Made by a program: the position numbers and the translations under genes. From Aromatoleum toluolicum (GTDB lineage Bacteria > Pseudomonadota > Gammaproteobacteria > Burkholderiales > Rhodocyclaceae), in the NCBI RefSeq assembly GCF_012911005.2, contig NZ_WTVS01000001.1, forward strand, positions 62,001 through 126,000: DNA of 64,000 nt. Reading direction: 5' to 3'. The notes beneath the pieces were generated by a model. The model ran no database searches and was not told the DNA's origin. It saw nothing but the letters and a program-made list of their open reading frames with translations. This document shows, in pieces, positions 39,454 to 47,083 of the stretch (position 1 is the first letter of the stretch; each line of letters opens with the position of its first letter).

Positions 39454-39781
39454 ACCGCTGTTCGATCGTCGTTCGACGCTCGACAACCTCGGCGACGATG
39501 TCGAGATCCTGCGGGTGATTGCCGCGACCTTCATCGCAGATGCGCCGCGCCTGCTCGCCGACCTTCGCACCGCCCTAGGCGCCCGCGACGTCTCGATGGT
39601 GATGCGCGCCGGCCACAGTCTCAAGGGGTCGGCGGAAAATTTCGGTGCCGCAGCGCTGATTCGCGCCGTGGGAGCGTTGGAGGAGGCGTCGAGGACGGAC
39701 GACTTCACGTCGGCAGTCGCGCGGCTGAACGAAATCGACCGACTCCTCGCCCAGTTGCGTGCGGAGCTGCAGGCCTTGTAG
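39443..39781 (+). CDS. Stand-alone histidine phosphotransfer (Hpt) protein
   Basis: A 112-residue Hpt protein with the phosphorylated His58 in RAGHSLKGSAENFGA. It overlaps the HD-GYP regulator gene by 11 bases. The convergent hybrid kinase at 39789 lacks an Hpt domain of its own, so this protein plausibly carries phosphate from that kinase's receiver domain to the HD-GYP response regulator. The pairing is inferred from position and domain complement. Confidence 0.88.
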   Translation: MDGEPLFDRRSTLDNLGDDVEILRVIAATFIADAPRLLADLRTALGARDVSMVMRAGHSLKGSAENFGAAALIRAVGALEEASRTDDFTSAVARLNEIDRLLAQLRAELQAL

Positions 39782-39788
39782 CAGCGCC

Positions 39789-42005
39789 TCAGCCCGTCCA
39801 GTTCTGCAGCAGGCTCAGGTCACCCTTGGGTGCTCTGCGATGCTCGATCGCACGCTTGAGCAATTCATTCAGAGCCTGGCGGCGGATGGGCTTGGAGATG
39901 TAGTCGTCCATTCCGACGGCAAGGCAGCGTTCGCGGTCTCCTTGCATCGCGTGGGCAGTCACTGCAGCGATGTAGCACTGCCGCTGGCCTTCGCCGACGG
40001 CCCAGCTCCGGCTTGCTTCGCGTGCGCGGATCTTCTCGGTGGCCTCCATGCCGTCGACGAGCGGCATCTCCACGTCCATCAGGATGAGGTCGAACGGCTG
40101 CTGCTCGAACCAGTCAAGTGCCTCGAGGCCGTTGTTCGCAACGGTGACGCGGTGCCCTGCCCTGGTGAGCAACTGCACGGCAAGTGTCTGGTTTACGGGT
40201 GTGTCCTCGACCAGCAGTACATTGAGCGGATCGGACGCGTCGCCCCCCATCGCGGCGGCTTCATCGACGTCGAAGCGCCTTAGTTCCAACCGCTGCAGGT
40301 CCACGACGTCGAATGCCGCGCGCAGGGCGTCGAACAGGTTGTCCTCGAATACCGGCTTGACGAGATGGGTTCGCGACGGCAGCGCGCCGCTGTACGCGAA
40401 CTCCTGTCGCTGTGCGTGGTTTGCCAGCAACAGCAGGACGTTGTCGAACTCCTGCGCGAGCGCTAGCCCGCCGGGCGGCGGCATGCCGCCATCGGCCAGG
40501 AGGATGTCGTAGGGACGGCCCGCACTGGCGCGCTCGGCAACGAGTGCCGGGACGCGGGACGCATCATCGGTCGTGTCGACCTCCAGCCCGAGCCGCTGCA
40601 GCATGCGCGCGATGAGCGCGAGGGCATGGGGACAATCGTCGACGACCAGTGCCGTGCGGCCTTTCAGCCCTGCGGGCAGCTCGAACGACGGCGCGGCGGC
40701 ATTGGAATCGGCTGCCACACGGGACGTGAAGTAGAAGGTGCTGCCTCCGCCCGGCTCGCTCTCGAGCCAGATCTGACCGTCCATCAGCTTGACGAGCCGG
40801 TTCGTGATCGCGAGGCCGAGGCCCGTGCCACCGAAGCGCCGCGCCGTAGACGGGTCGCCCTGCATGAAGGCGTCGAAAATCTGTTCGTGGAGTTCCGGGG
40901 CGATGCCGACGCCGGTGTCGCGGACGATGAACTGCAGGTACAGGGACATGCCGCTGTGCCGCAGCTTGCTGACTTCCACGGCGACTTCGCCCCGTTCGGT
41001 AAACTTGATCGCATTGCCGACGAGGTTGGAGAGAATCTGGCGCAAGCGCGTGGGGTCGCCGTACAGTCGATCGGGAACGTCCGGCGCGACGTCGAGCAAC
41101 ACCTCCAGCCCCTTGCGATGGGCTGACACCGCCAGCCCGCGGATCGTGTCGCCCAGGACATTGCGCAACGGGAACACGACGGATTCGAGTTCGAGACGGC
41201 CGGCTTCGATCTTGGAGAGGTCCAGTACGTCGTCGATAATCGTGAGCAGGGCGTCGGCGGACGACTTGACGGTCTCGAGGTAGCCGCGCTGCACGTCGTC
41301 CAGCGCCATATCGAGCACGAGTTCGGTCATGCCGACGACCGCATTCATCGGCGTGCGGATCTCGTGGCTCATGTTCGCGAGAAAGGCACCACGCGCGCGG
41401 TTGGCCGTTTCAGCCGCTTCCTTCGCGCGCAGTAGGGCAGCCTCGGACCGCTTCTGTTCGGTGATGTCGCGGTGCAGGACGAGAAGCCGCGTGGGCTTGC
41501 CCTCGCCATCCCGCAGTGTGACGCGGCAGCGCAGAAGCCACCAGCGCCACCCCTCGTCCTGATCCCGCATGCGGTGCTCGACTTCCATCAGCGGCGCACG
41601 CCCTTGCAGCACGGTGTTGAGCCGCTCACCCACCATGGCACGATCGTCCGGGAGGATCCAGGCGTGCCAGTCCTCGATGCAGCGCACCGGTGTGCCATCG
41701 ATGATGCCGAAACGCCTCTGCCAAGCCGACGATTGCTTGATCTTGCGCGAGACGAGATCCCACTCGCACAGCACGTCGCCGGTCAAGTCGAGGCAGTCCA
41801 CGAGACGCCGCGCCTTCTCGGCCCGCCGTTCGACCTCGGCGTGCCGATTGTAGGTGTCCTCGATCTCGACCAACAGGTTGACGAGGTTCGCCGCAAGGTC
41901 GGAAAGACCGGCCGACTGCAGCGCATCCAGCACGCCCTTGAGGGGGGCTTCCGCGCTGACGCCAAATGCAGCGGCAATCTGGCGGTTCAGAAGAGCAGAT
42001 GTCAT
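39789..42005 (-). CDS. Hybrid sensor histidine kinase (PAS-HisKA-HATPase-REC-REC)
   Basis: A 738-residue soluble hybrid kinase. No membrane helix is visible. A PAS-like region occupies about 80-185 (EVEHRMRDQDEGWRWWLLRC, HRDITEQKRSE). The H-box is FLANMSHEIRTPMNAV with His214; the ATPase N- and G-boxes follow (NLVGNAIKFTERG, DTGVGIAPEL, FGGTGLGLAIT). The first receiver (ALVVDDCPHALAL; LLADGGMP) is divergent; the second (LLVEDTPVNQTLA; LILMDVEMPLVDG; ISKPIRRQ) is canonical. It has no Hpt domain, and a separate Hpt gene ends 8 bases away in convergent orientation. Confidence 0.92.
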   Translation of the reverse strand: MTSALLNRQIAAAFGVSAEAPLKGVLDALQSAGLSDLAANLVNLLVEIEDTYNRHAEVERRAEKARRLVDCLDLTGDVLCEWDLVSRKIKQSSAWQRRFGIIDGTPVRCIEDWHAWILPDDRAMVGERLNTVLQGRAPLMEVEHRMRDQDEGWRWWLLRCRVTLRDGEGKPTRLLVLHRDITEQKRSEAALLRAKEAAETANRARGAFLANMSHEIRTPMNAVVGMTELVLDMALDDVQRGYLETVKSSADALLTIIDDVLDLSKIEAGRLELESVVFPLRNVLGDTIRGLAVSAHRKGLEVLLDVAPDVPDRLYGDPTRLRQILSNLVGNAIKFTERGEVAVEVSKLRHSGMSLYLQFIVRDTGVGIAPELHEQIFDAFMQGDPSTARRFGGTGLGLAITNRLVKLMDGQIWLESEPGGGSTFYFTSRVAADSNAAAPSFELPAGLKGRTALVVDDCPHALALIARMLQRLGLEVDTTDDASRVPALVAERASAGRPYDILLADGGMPPPGGLALAQEFDNVLLLLANHAQRQEFAYSGALPSRTHLVKPVFEDNLFDALRAAFDVVDLQRLELRRFDVDEAAAMGGDASDPLNVLLVEDTPVNQTLAVQLLTRAGHRVTVANNGLEALDWFEQQPFDLILMDVEMPLVDGMEATEKIRAREASRSWAVGEGQRQCYIAAVTAHAMQGDRERCLAVGMDDYISKPIRRQALNELLKRAIEHRRAPKGDLSLLQNWTG

Positions 42006-42144
42006 CGGTATGCCCAGCCTCTGCGCAACGAACAGGTGACCCCGTCGGTCGCCGGCGGGGTGATACCGATTGTATTTGCCCCGGCCCCGCTATCGTGTGC
42101 GGAAATACCGCGCCCGGATCGCGGCGCGGATACGACTCGGACCA

Positions 42145-43578
42145 CTAATTCTGCTGCGGCTCGGCCTTGCGCGGTCGGCGACCGCGCGAGGCGGTCTTGC
42201 GGGCAGGCGTGGCCGCCGCCGCCTCCGCACCGCCAACCGTCACCGGCTCGGACGCGACTGCGGCCTCGTGAACCGGCGCTGCCGGAACAGGCGCTGCGGC
42301 TTCCGCGTTTGTCGCCTCGGTTATTGCCGATTCGGACTTCGCGGTGGTGGTCTTGCCGCGGCGCGACCGGCGCGCCCCTGTCTTGGCGGGCTCTGCCTGC
42401 GCCACGTCGGCCTGCTCCGCTACGGGCACGGCAATCGCAGCGGCCGGCTGTTCGGCCTGCACCGGCATGGACACCGCGGGCTCGGGCTGGCGTCCGGATT
42501 CGGCTTCGGCAGTCGTCGGCGCTTCCGCCCGGCCGCCTTCCGCTGTGACCTCCGCCTTCTTCGCGCCGGACTTGCGTCCCCCACGCTTGCGGCGGGATTC
42601 GTGCCGACCCGAAGGCTCTTCGCCCGCCGGACGTTCCGCCACCGTCGCGGACGCAGCTTCGGCATGCGCCGCTTCGCCCGCCGCCGGCATTGCCTCGAAT
42701 GCGGTCCCGTGCTCCGCGGCCGCGGACGCCTCGGCGACCGCTTCCGCTGCCGCTGCACGGTTGCTGCGATAGACATAGGCGCCCGATTTCTCGTCACGGC
42801 CAAACTCGAGCAGGCCGCGCGCCTGAGCTTCCTCGAGCAGGTTGCCGAAGGCACGGAAGCCGTAATACGACTCGTTGAAGTCGGGCTTGCGGCGCTTGAT
42901 GGCCTCCTTCAGCATCGATGCCCAGATGCGCACGCCGCTGTCGCCGCGTTCGGCCACCAGCGCGTCGAAGGTCTCGACGGCGATGTTGATGGCCTTGAGC
43001 TTGCGCGCCTCGAGCTCGTCCTTGCGGTGCTTTTCCTCTTCGGGCGAGCGCTTCGTCGAAGGCTGGGCCTCGCGCGTCTCGCGCTTGGCCGCGCGCTGGC
43101 TTTCGCGCACGAGGTCGTCGTAGAAGATGAATTCGTCGCAGTTGGCGATCAGCAGGTCGGAGGTCGATTGCTTCACGCCGACGCCGATGACCTGCTTGGC
43201 GTTCTCGCGCAGCTTGGACACCAGCGGGGAAAAGTCGGAGTCGCCGCTGATGATGACGAAGGTGTCGACATGCGATTTCGTGTAGCACAGGTCGAGCGCA
43301 TCGACGACGAGGCGAATGTCGGCGGAGTTCTTGCCCGACTGGCGTACGTGCGGGATCTCGATCAGCTCGAAGTTGGCCTCGTGCATCACGGCCTTGAAAC
43401 CCTTGTAACGCTCCCAGTCGCAGTAGGCCTTCTTCACGACGATGCTGCCCCTGAGCAGCAGGCGTTCGAGCACCGGCTTGATGTCGAACTTTTCGTATTT
43501 CGCGTCGCGCACGCCGAGCGCGACGTTTTCGAAATCGCAGAACACCGCCATGCTGACGTTGTCATGGGCTGAAGCCAT
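42145..43578 (-). CDS. NYN-domain RNase-like protein with LOTUS domain and basic low-complexity tail
   Basis: A 477-residue protein. The N-terminal NYN (PIN-like) domain has the acidic residues in FCDFENVALG and IISGDSDFSPLV, plus SADIRLVVDALDL. An OST-HTH/LOTUS domain follows (about 200-275: IWASMLKEAIKRRKPDF, YYGFRAFGNLLEEAQARGLL). The last 200 residues are Ala/Glu/Pro-rich with three spaced basic blocks (SRRKRGGRKSGAKK, ARRSRRGKTTT, SRGRRPRKAE), likely an unstructured RNA-binding tail. It is a candidate RNA-processing or RNA-decay factor. GGAGAACCTT precedes ATG 43578. Confidence 0.87.
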   Translation of the reverse strand: MASAHDNVSMAVFCDFENVALGVRDAKYEKFDIKPVLERLLLRGSIVVKKAYCDWERYKGFKAVMHEANFELIEIPHVRQSGKNSADIRLVVDALDLCYTKSHVDTFVIISGDSDFSPLVSKLRENAKQVIGVGVKQSTSDLLIANCDEFIFYDDLVRESQRAAKRETREAQPSTKRSPEEEKHRKDELEARKLKAINIAVETFDALVAERGDSGVRIWASMLKEAIKRRKPDFNESYYGFRAFGNLLEEAQARGLLEFGRDEKSGAYVYRSNRAAAAEAVAEASAAAEHGTAFEAMPAAGEAAHAEAASATVAERPAGEEPSGRHESRRKRGGRKSGAKKAEVTAEGGRAEAPTTAEAESGRQPEPAVSMPVQAEQPAAAIAVPVAEQADVAQAEPAKTGARRSRRGKTTTAKSESAITEATNAEAAAPVPAAPVHEAAVASEPVTVGGAEAAAATPARKTASRGRRPRKAEPQQN

Positions 43579-43662
43579 AAGGTTCTCCGGTGGTGTATCG
43601 GGCGCGGTCGCGGGGACCGCCCATGGCGCACATGATAGCCATTCCTGCAGCGGCGATGCGCG

Positions 43663-43902
43663 TCACATGCCACGGCCCGCGCCGCCCTTGCGGCCGTTGT
43701 CACCGTCTTCGCGCACCAGCCGCCATGCAAACCACATCCCGAGCATCGCGTTCGCGAGGGCGAGGCCGGCGACCATGGCAAGGCCGAGGGGGTTGAGCGG
43801 ATAAGTGCGCAGGATCCACGCGAACACCGAGGACAGGACGTTGAGCGCGATCATCACCCAGAAGGCCGGGTTGCGCGGCTGGAACAGGCGGGAGAGCTTC
43901 AC
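43663..43902 (-). CDS. Small two-helix membrane protein, hypothetical
   Basis: A 79-residue protein with hydrophobic segments FWVMIALNVLSSVFAWIL and LAMVAGLALANAMLGMWFAW, and a Gly/Arg-rich C-terminus. It starts 10 bases after the end of the 2-hydroxyacid dehydrogenase gene, so it is probably cotranscribed with it and perhaps with the NYN gene downstream. I do not recognise the family. Confidence 0.65.
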   Translation of the reverse strand: MKLSRLFQPRNPAFWVMIALNVLSSVFAWILRTYPLNPLGLAMVAGLALANAMLGMWFAWRLVREDGDNGRKGGAGRGM

Positions 43903-43912
43903 GGCCGCCCCT

Positions 43913-44890
43913 TCAGACGACGCGGTCGGGTGGCGTGCGGCCGGCGAAGAAGGCCTCGACGTTCTCGAGCACGCGCATGCCCATGCCGACGCGCGTTTCG
44001 CGCGTGGCGCTACCGAGGTGCGGCAACAGGACGACGTTCTCCAGAGTGAGCAAGCCCTCGCTGACCTTGGGCTCGGCTTCGAACACGTCGAGCCCGGCGC
44101 CGGCGATCGTGCCGTTGCGCAGCGCCTCGACCAGCGCGGCCTCGTCGACCACTTCGCCGCGTGCGGTGTTGATCAGGAAGGCGTCGCGCCCCATCAGCGC
44201 GAGGCGTTCGCGGTTGATCAGGTGGCGCGTCGCCGCGCCGCCCGGGCAATGCAGGGAGACGAAATCCGCCTCGGCAAGGACTTCCTCGACCGAGTCGCAC
44301 TGTCGCGCGGCGAGCCCGGCGAGCGTTTCGGCCGGCACGCGGCTGCGGTTGAAGAATACGATCTTCATGCCGAAACCGTGCTGTGCGCGCATCGCGACCG
44401 CACGGGCGATGCGGCCCATGCCGATGAGGCCGAGCGTCTTGCCGCTCACCTTCGTGCCGATCATGTGCGTCGGGCGCCAGCCGGTCCAGTTGCCGCTGCG
44501 CACCTCGCGTTCCCCCTCGCCCGCACGCCGGGCGACCATCAGCATCAGCGTGATCGCGAGGTCGGCGGTGCAGTCGGTGAGGACGTCGGGGGTGTTCGTC
44601 ACCGCGATCCCGCGGGCCGTGGCGGCGTCGATGTCGATGTGGCTGTAGCCGACGCCGTAGTTGGCGATCAGCCTGGCGCTCGGGGCCGTGCCGAGCACGT
44701 CGGCGTCGATGCGGTCGGATACGGTTGCGAGCAGCGCGTCGCACGAGGCGAGCGCCGTGCGCATCTCGTCGCGCGTGAAGGGGTGATCGTCGGCGTTGAA
44801 GCGCGCGTCGAAGCGCTCGGCGAGCGCGCGTTCGACTTCGGCGGGCCAGCGGCGGGTGACGATGAGTCGGGGTCGGGTCATGTTGTTCAT
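43913..44890 (-). CDS. D-2-hydroxyacid dehydrogenase (glyoxylate/hydroxypyruvate reductase-like)
   Basis: A 325-residue NAD(P)-dependent dehydrogenase. NAD motif LGLIGMGRIARAVA; catalytic Arg in INTARGEVVDE, Glu in DVFEAEPKV and His in VLLPHLGSAT. It resembles bacterial GyaR-type glyoxylate reductases/D-glycerate dehydrogenases. Two starts are possible: ATG 44890 and ATG 44881 (MTRPRL); AGGA eight bases before the latter makes it slightly better. The 275-base region to the divergent FliD-like gene holds a strong hairpin. Confidence 0.88.
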   Translation of the reverse strand: MNNMTRPRLIVTRRWPAEVERALAERFDARFNADDHPFTRDEMRTALASCDALLATVSDRIDADVLGTAPSARLIANYGVGYSHIDIDAATARGIAVTNTPDVLTDCTADLAITLMLMVARRAGEGEREVRSGNWTGWRPTHMIGTKVSGKTLGLIGMGRIARAVAMRAQHGFGMKIVFFNRSRVPAETLAGLAARQCDSVEEVLAEADFVSLHCPGGAATRHLINRERLALMGRDAFLINTARGEVVDEAALVEALRNGTIAGAGLDVFEAEPKVSEGLLTLENVVLLPHLGSATRETRVGMGMRVLENVEAFFAGRTPPDRVV

Positions 44891-45024
44891 CCTGCTCGTT
44901 CTTGGCTGTGGTTTCGGTCAGGTTTCGGGCGCATCGGGCCGCATCCGGGATCGTCCGCGGCGACGGATGCGGTGGCACTGCGCGCTCACCACGCCCGGAC
45001 GCACCGCGAACGATACCCGCAGGA

Positions 45025-45047
45025 TGCGCCCGAGGGGATCGGGCGCA
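45025..45047. other. Perfect 9-bp hairpin in the gyaR-like/FliD-like intergenic region
   Basis: TGCGCCCGA and TCGGGCGCA flank a five-base loop GGGGA. There is no T run on either strand, so it is not a standard terminator. It lies about 120 bases before the GTG of the FliD-like gene and 135 bases before the dehydrogenase start. Role unknown. Confidence 0.5.
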
Positions 45048-45165
45048 ACCCCAACGACACGGTCTTTCGCCGCCAGTGCGGGCCCTCGCCGGAAACCTTG
45101 GGCCTGCGCGCGCACTCCAACGGATGCGATCCACTGCGGATCGCCGCAGCGCGGGAGTCCGCCAC

Positions 45166-45990
45166 GTGAGCATCCTGCCCCTGACCTCGGCGCTCGGCCT
45201 CTTCGGCACGAGCGCCCTTCGTCCCGTTTCGACGAATTTCGCCGCAACGGCGGGTAGTCTGTCGCTGTTCTCAGGCTCTTCGACGATCGTCGATCTGTCG
45301 AGTTTCGGTCAGCTCCTGTCTGCCGTCGCGAACTTCGAAAACCGCCTCTCGGTACTGCGCCCGGGATCGTCAAGCAGCGGTATCGGCCAGAATTTCGGCG
45401 CCGACTTCGGGAGTCTCGTGGCCGAAACGCAGTATTTTGTCGACAGCTTCAACAACCTGCAGGGCAGCCTCGGCGAACAGAATTTCCTGTTCGGCACCGT
45501 CCCGGCTTCCGCGCCCGCGGCGCGCTTGTCCGCAGACCTGCAGGCGCGCGTCGACGAGGCTATCGACAACGGCGATTCGGCCCTCACGCAGTTGTCGGAC
45601 CTCGGGATCGAACTGCGGCCAGGGCTGCTTCCCGGCAGCGGCGGCAGCCTGAGCATCGACATGGAGGCGCTGCGCGCGGCCTTCGAGGCGGACCCCGCAG
45701 GCAGCTTCTCCCTGCTCGCGCGGGCGTCCGACGCGTTCGCCACGCTGGCGTCGGAATTCACCGCGTCGAGCGACGGCACGACCTCGCTGCTCGCGGCGCA
45801 GCTACAGTTCTCGTCCCTGCAACTGACGCTCGGCCTGTTCGACGGCAGCAGCGATGCCTCGCAGAGCGGCCTGCAGAACCTCACCGACCTCCTCACGCTC
45901 GCCTCGCTCGGCAATGGCGGTGCGGAATCCCAGGCGCGCGTCGTGGCCGCGCTGAATGAATTTTCGCTCGTCTCATCGCTGCTGCGCTGA
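45166..45990 (+). CDS. Orphan protein resembling the FliD C-terminal region
   Basis: A 274-residue protein rich in Ser, Leu, Gly and Ala with no signal peptide or membrane helix. The middle (LTQLSDLGIELRPG, then GGSLSIDMEALRAAFEADP) resembles the pattern in FliD, the flagellar cap, where the sequence 'L..iGi....dG.l.iD...L..al...p' recurs. C-terminal repeats of LQFSSLQLTLGLF and LQNLTDLLTLASLG look helical. No flagellar genes adjoin. The start is GTG 45166, eight bases after GGGAG; the frame is open upstream without similarity. The similarity is weak, so the function is not assigned. Confidence 0.55.
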   Translation: MSILPLTSALGLFGTSALRPVSTNFAATAGSLSLFSGSSTIVDLSSFGQLLSAVANFENRLSVLRPGSSSSGIGQNFGADFGSLVAETQYFVDSFNNLQGSLGEQNFLFGTVPASAPAARLSADLQARVDEAIDNGDSALTQLSDLGIELRPGLLPGSGGSLSIDMEALRAAFEADPAGSFSLLARASDAFATLASEFTASSDGTTSLLAAQLQFSSLQLTLGLFDGSSDASQSGLQNLTDLLTLASLGNGGAESQARVVAALNEFSLVSSLLR

Positions 45991-46072
45991 TTGCACATCG
46001 CCCTTTTGCTGGCGGTGCATTGGGGGAATCCGGGGGTTTTCCGACTATCCACAATGTCATAGACTGGCCGAA

Positions 46073-46600
46073 GTGTTTCCATTGATTTCAAAGGAGCTGC
46101 GCCGCCTGTCGACCACCGACGCCCTGACCGGCCTGTACAACCGGCGCCACATGGAATACGTGCTGACGACCGAGCACAGCCGCTCGGCCCGGACGAAGGC
46201 GCCTTTCGCGGTGCTGATGTTCGATATCGACCATTTCAAGAAATTCAACGACACCTACGGCCACGAGCAGGGCGATCGCGTGCTGCAGGCCGTCGCCAGG
46301 ACCTTCCGCGACAGCCTGCGCAAGTACGACACGCCGTGCCGCTACGGCGGCGAGGAGTTCATCGGCATCCTGCCGCAGACGAATCTCGACGGCGGCATGG
46401 CCGTGGCCGAGCGCCTGCGCTGCGAAGTCGAGAACCTGGTGGTCGATGGACTGAAGGTCACGATCAGCATCGGCGTGTCCGCCTACGCGGACACGGGAAC
46501 CGAGTCGGTCGACCAGCTCATTCACGCGGCCGACCAGGCGCTCTACCGGTCGAAGGCGGGCGGACGCAACTGCGTGACTCGCGCCGATTCGATCGCTTGA
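46073..46600 (+). CDS. Short diguanylate cyclase (GGDEF domain almost alone)
   Basis: The GGDEF domain is complete: LSTTDALTGLYNRRHME, VLMFDIDHFKKFND, active site RYGGEEFIG, product-inhibition site RKYD five residues before it, and ADQALYRSKAGGRN at the end. It should make c-di-GMP. No sensor domain precedes it. An ATG exists at 45956 but lies inside the preceding gene and yields unlikely sequence; GTG 46073 or TTG 46082 is more plausible, giving about 175 residues. The absent N-terminus suggests either a minimal cyclase or a remnant of a longer sensor protein. Confidence 0.8.
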   Translation: MFPLISKELRRLSTTDALTGLYNRRHMEYVLTTEHSRSARTKAPFAVLMFDIDHFKKFNDTYGHEQGDRVLQAVARTFRDSLRKYDTPCRYGGEEFIGILPQTNLDGGMAVAERLRCEVENLVVDGLKVTISIGVSAYADTGTESVDQLIHAADQALYRSKAGGRNCVTRADSIA

Positions 46601-46735
46601 CGGACGGCACCGCAGCAGGCCCGATTTCGGCTTGGGCACGACCTTGCGACACGGCAATGCAGCATGCCTCATGCATTGCATGATCATCGCAAGACACTAA
46701 TCTTTAGGACTTATTCAGGCAAGTAATCATAATAT

Positions 46736-46788
46736 AAAAACATTTTGGGGCGGAGGATGTTGCGTTGCACAAGCTCTTCCCATAGAGT
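46736..46788 (+). promoter_or_regulatory. Promoter of sRNA copy A
   Basis: -35 TTGCGT (46760-46765), 17-base spacer, -10 TAGAGT (46783-46788). An A-tract AAAAACATTT (46736-46745) lies 14 bases upstream of the -35, the position of a distal UP subsite. The upstream interval 46601-46735 holds nothing I recognise. Confidence 0.7.
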
Positions 46789-46792
46789 TGGA

Positions 46793-46865
46793 ACTGTCTC
46801 CTCCACCCTCCTCCTTTGGTGTGGATTTAGCCCGAGCCCGCAACCGCGCTCGGGCTTTTTCTTTT
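46793..46865 (+). ncRNA. Tandem anti-Shine-Dalgarno small RNA, copy A
   Basis: About 73 nucleotides. Order: 5' pyrimidine tract GTCTCCTCC; a small hairpin CACC (46804-46807) / GGTG (46818-46821) whose loop CTCCTCCTTT is complementary to a strong Shine-Dalgarno sequence and mimics the 16S rRNA 3' end; then an intrinsic terminator GCCCGAGC (46830-46837) / GCTCGGGC (46848-46855) and T5CT4. No open reading frame with an RBS is present. From 46796 to 46870 it differs from copy C at one base only. I recall an Rfam family called Betaproteobacteria toxic small RNA with anti-SD character that may be the same; I cannot confirm that here. Confidence 0.82.
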
Positions 46866-46870
46866 CCGGC
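46796..46870 (+). repeat. Long direct repeat: copy A core, partner at 52708-52782
   Basis: 75 bases identical to 52708-52782 except C46847 versus A52759. The repeat extends past the terminator into CCGGC. It brackets the lysR-aspA-transporter-racemase cassette in direct orientation. Confidence 0.9.
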
Positions 46871-46937
46871 GTCCCGCGGCGGCTTTCCCCCGGACAGGCG
46901 CCGACTTGCGACTCATATGGGATTCTGATCGACCAAT

Positions 46938-46990
46938 AAAAACATTTGAAGGGCAAACTTATTGCATCGCAACATACGGTACCGTATGCT
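46938..46990 (+). promoter_or_regulatory. Promoter of sRNA copy B with embedded palindrome
   Basis: -35 TTGCAT (46962-46967), 17-base spacer, -10 TATGCT (46985-46990), A-tract AAAAACATTT (46938-46947) at the same distance as in copy A. A perfect 16-base palindrome CATACGGTACCGTATG (46973-46988) covers the spacer and most of the -10; no other copy has it. Confidence 0.7.
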
Positions 46991-46994
46991 TTGA

Positions 46995-47065
46995 ACCGTC
47001 TCCTCCACCCTCCTCCTTTGGTGTGGATTTAAGCCCGAGCCTCAACCGCTCGGGCTTTTTCTTTT
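46995..47065 (+). ncRNA. Tandem anti-Shine-Dalgarno small RNA, copy B
   Basis: Same plan as copy A: GTCTCCTCCACC, loop CTCCTCCTTT, GGTGTGG, then terminator GCCCGAGC (47033-47040) / GCTCGGGC (47048-47055) with a shorter seven-base loop and T5CT4. It ends 18 bases before the convergent lysR stop, so its terminator may also insulate lysR. Confidence 0.82.
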
Positions 47066-47083
47066 CTGCGTCCGGATGGCTCC

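Noticed and set aside
46711-47065. Minus-strand frames through the sRNA units, giving repeated peptides with KKKPE and NPHQRRRVEET
   Set aside because: The repeated peptides simply reflect the repeated sRNA core read backwards. No RBS or conserved start, and the repeated unit has promoter and terminator signals on the plus strand.
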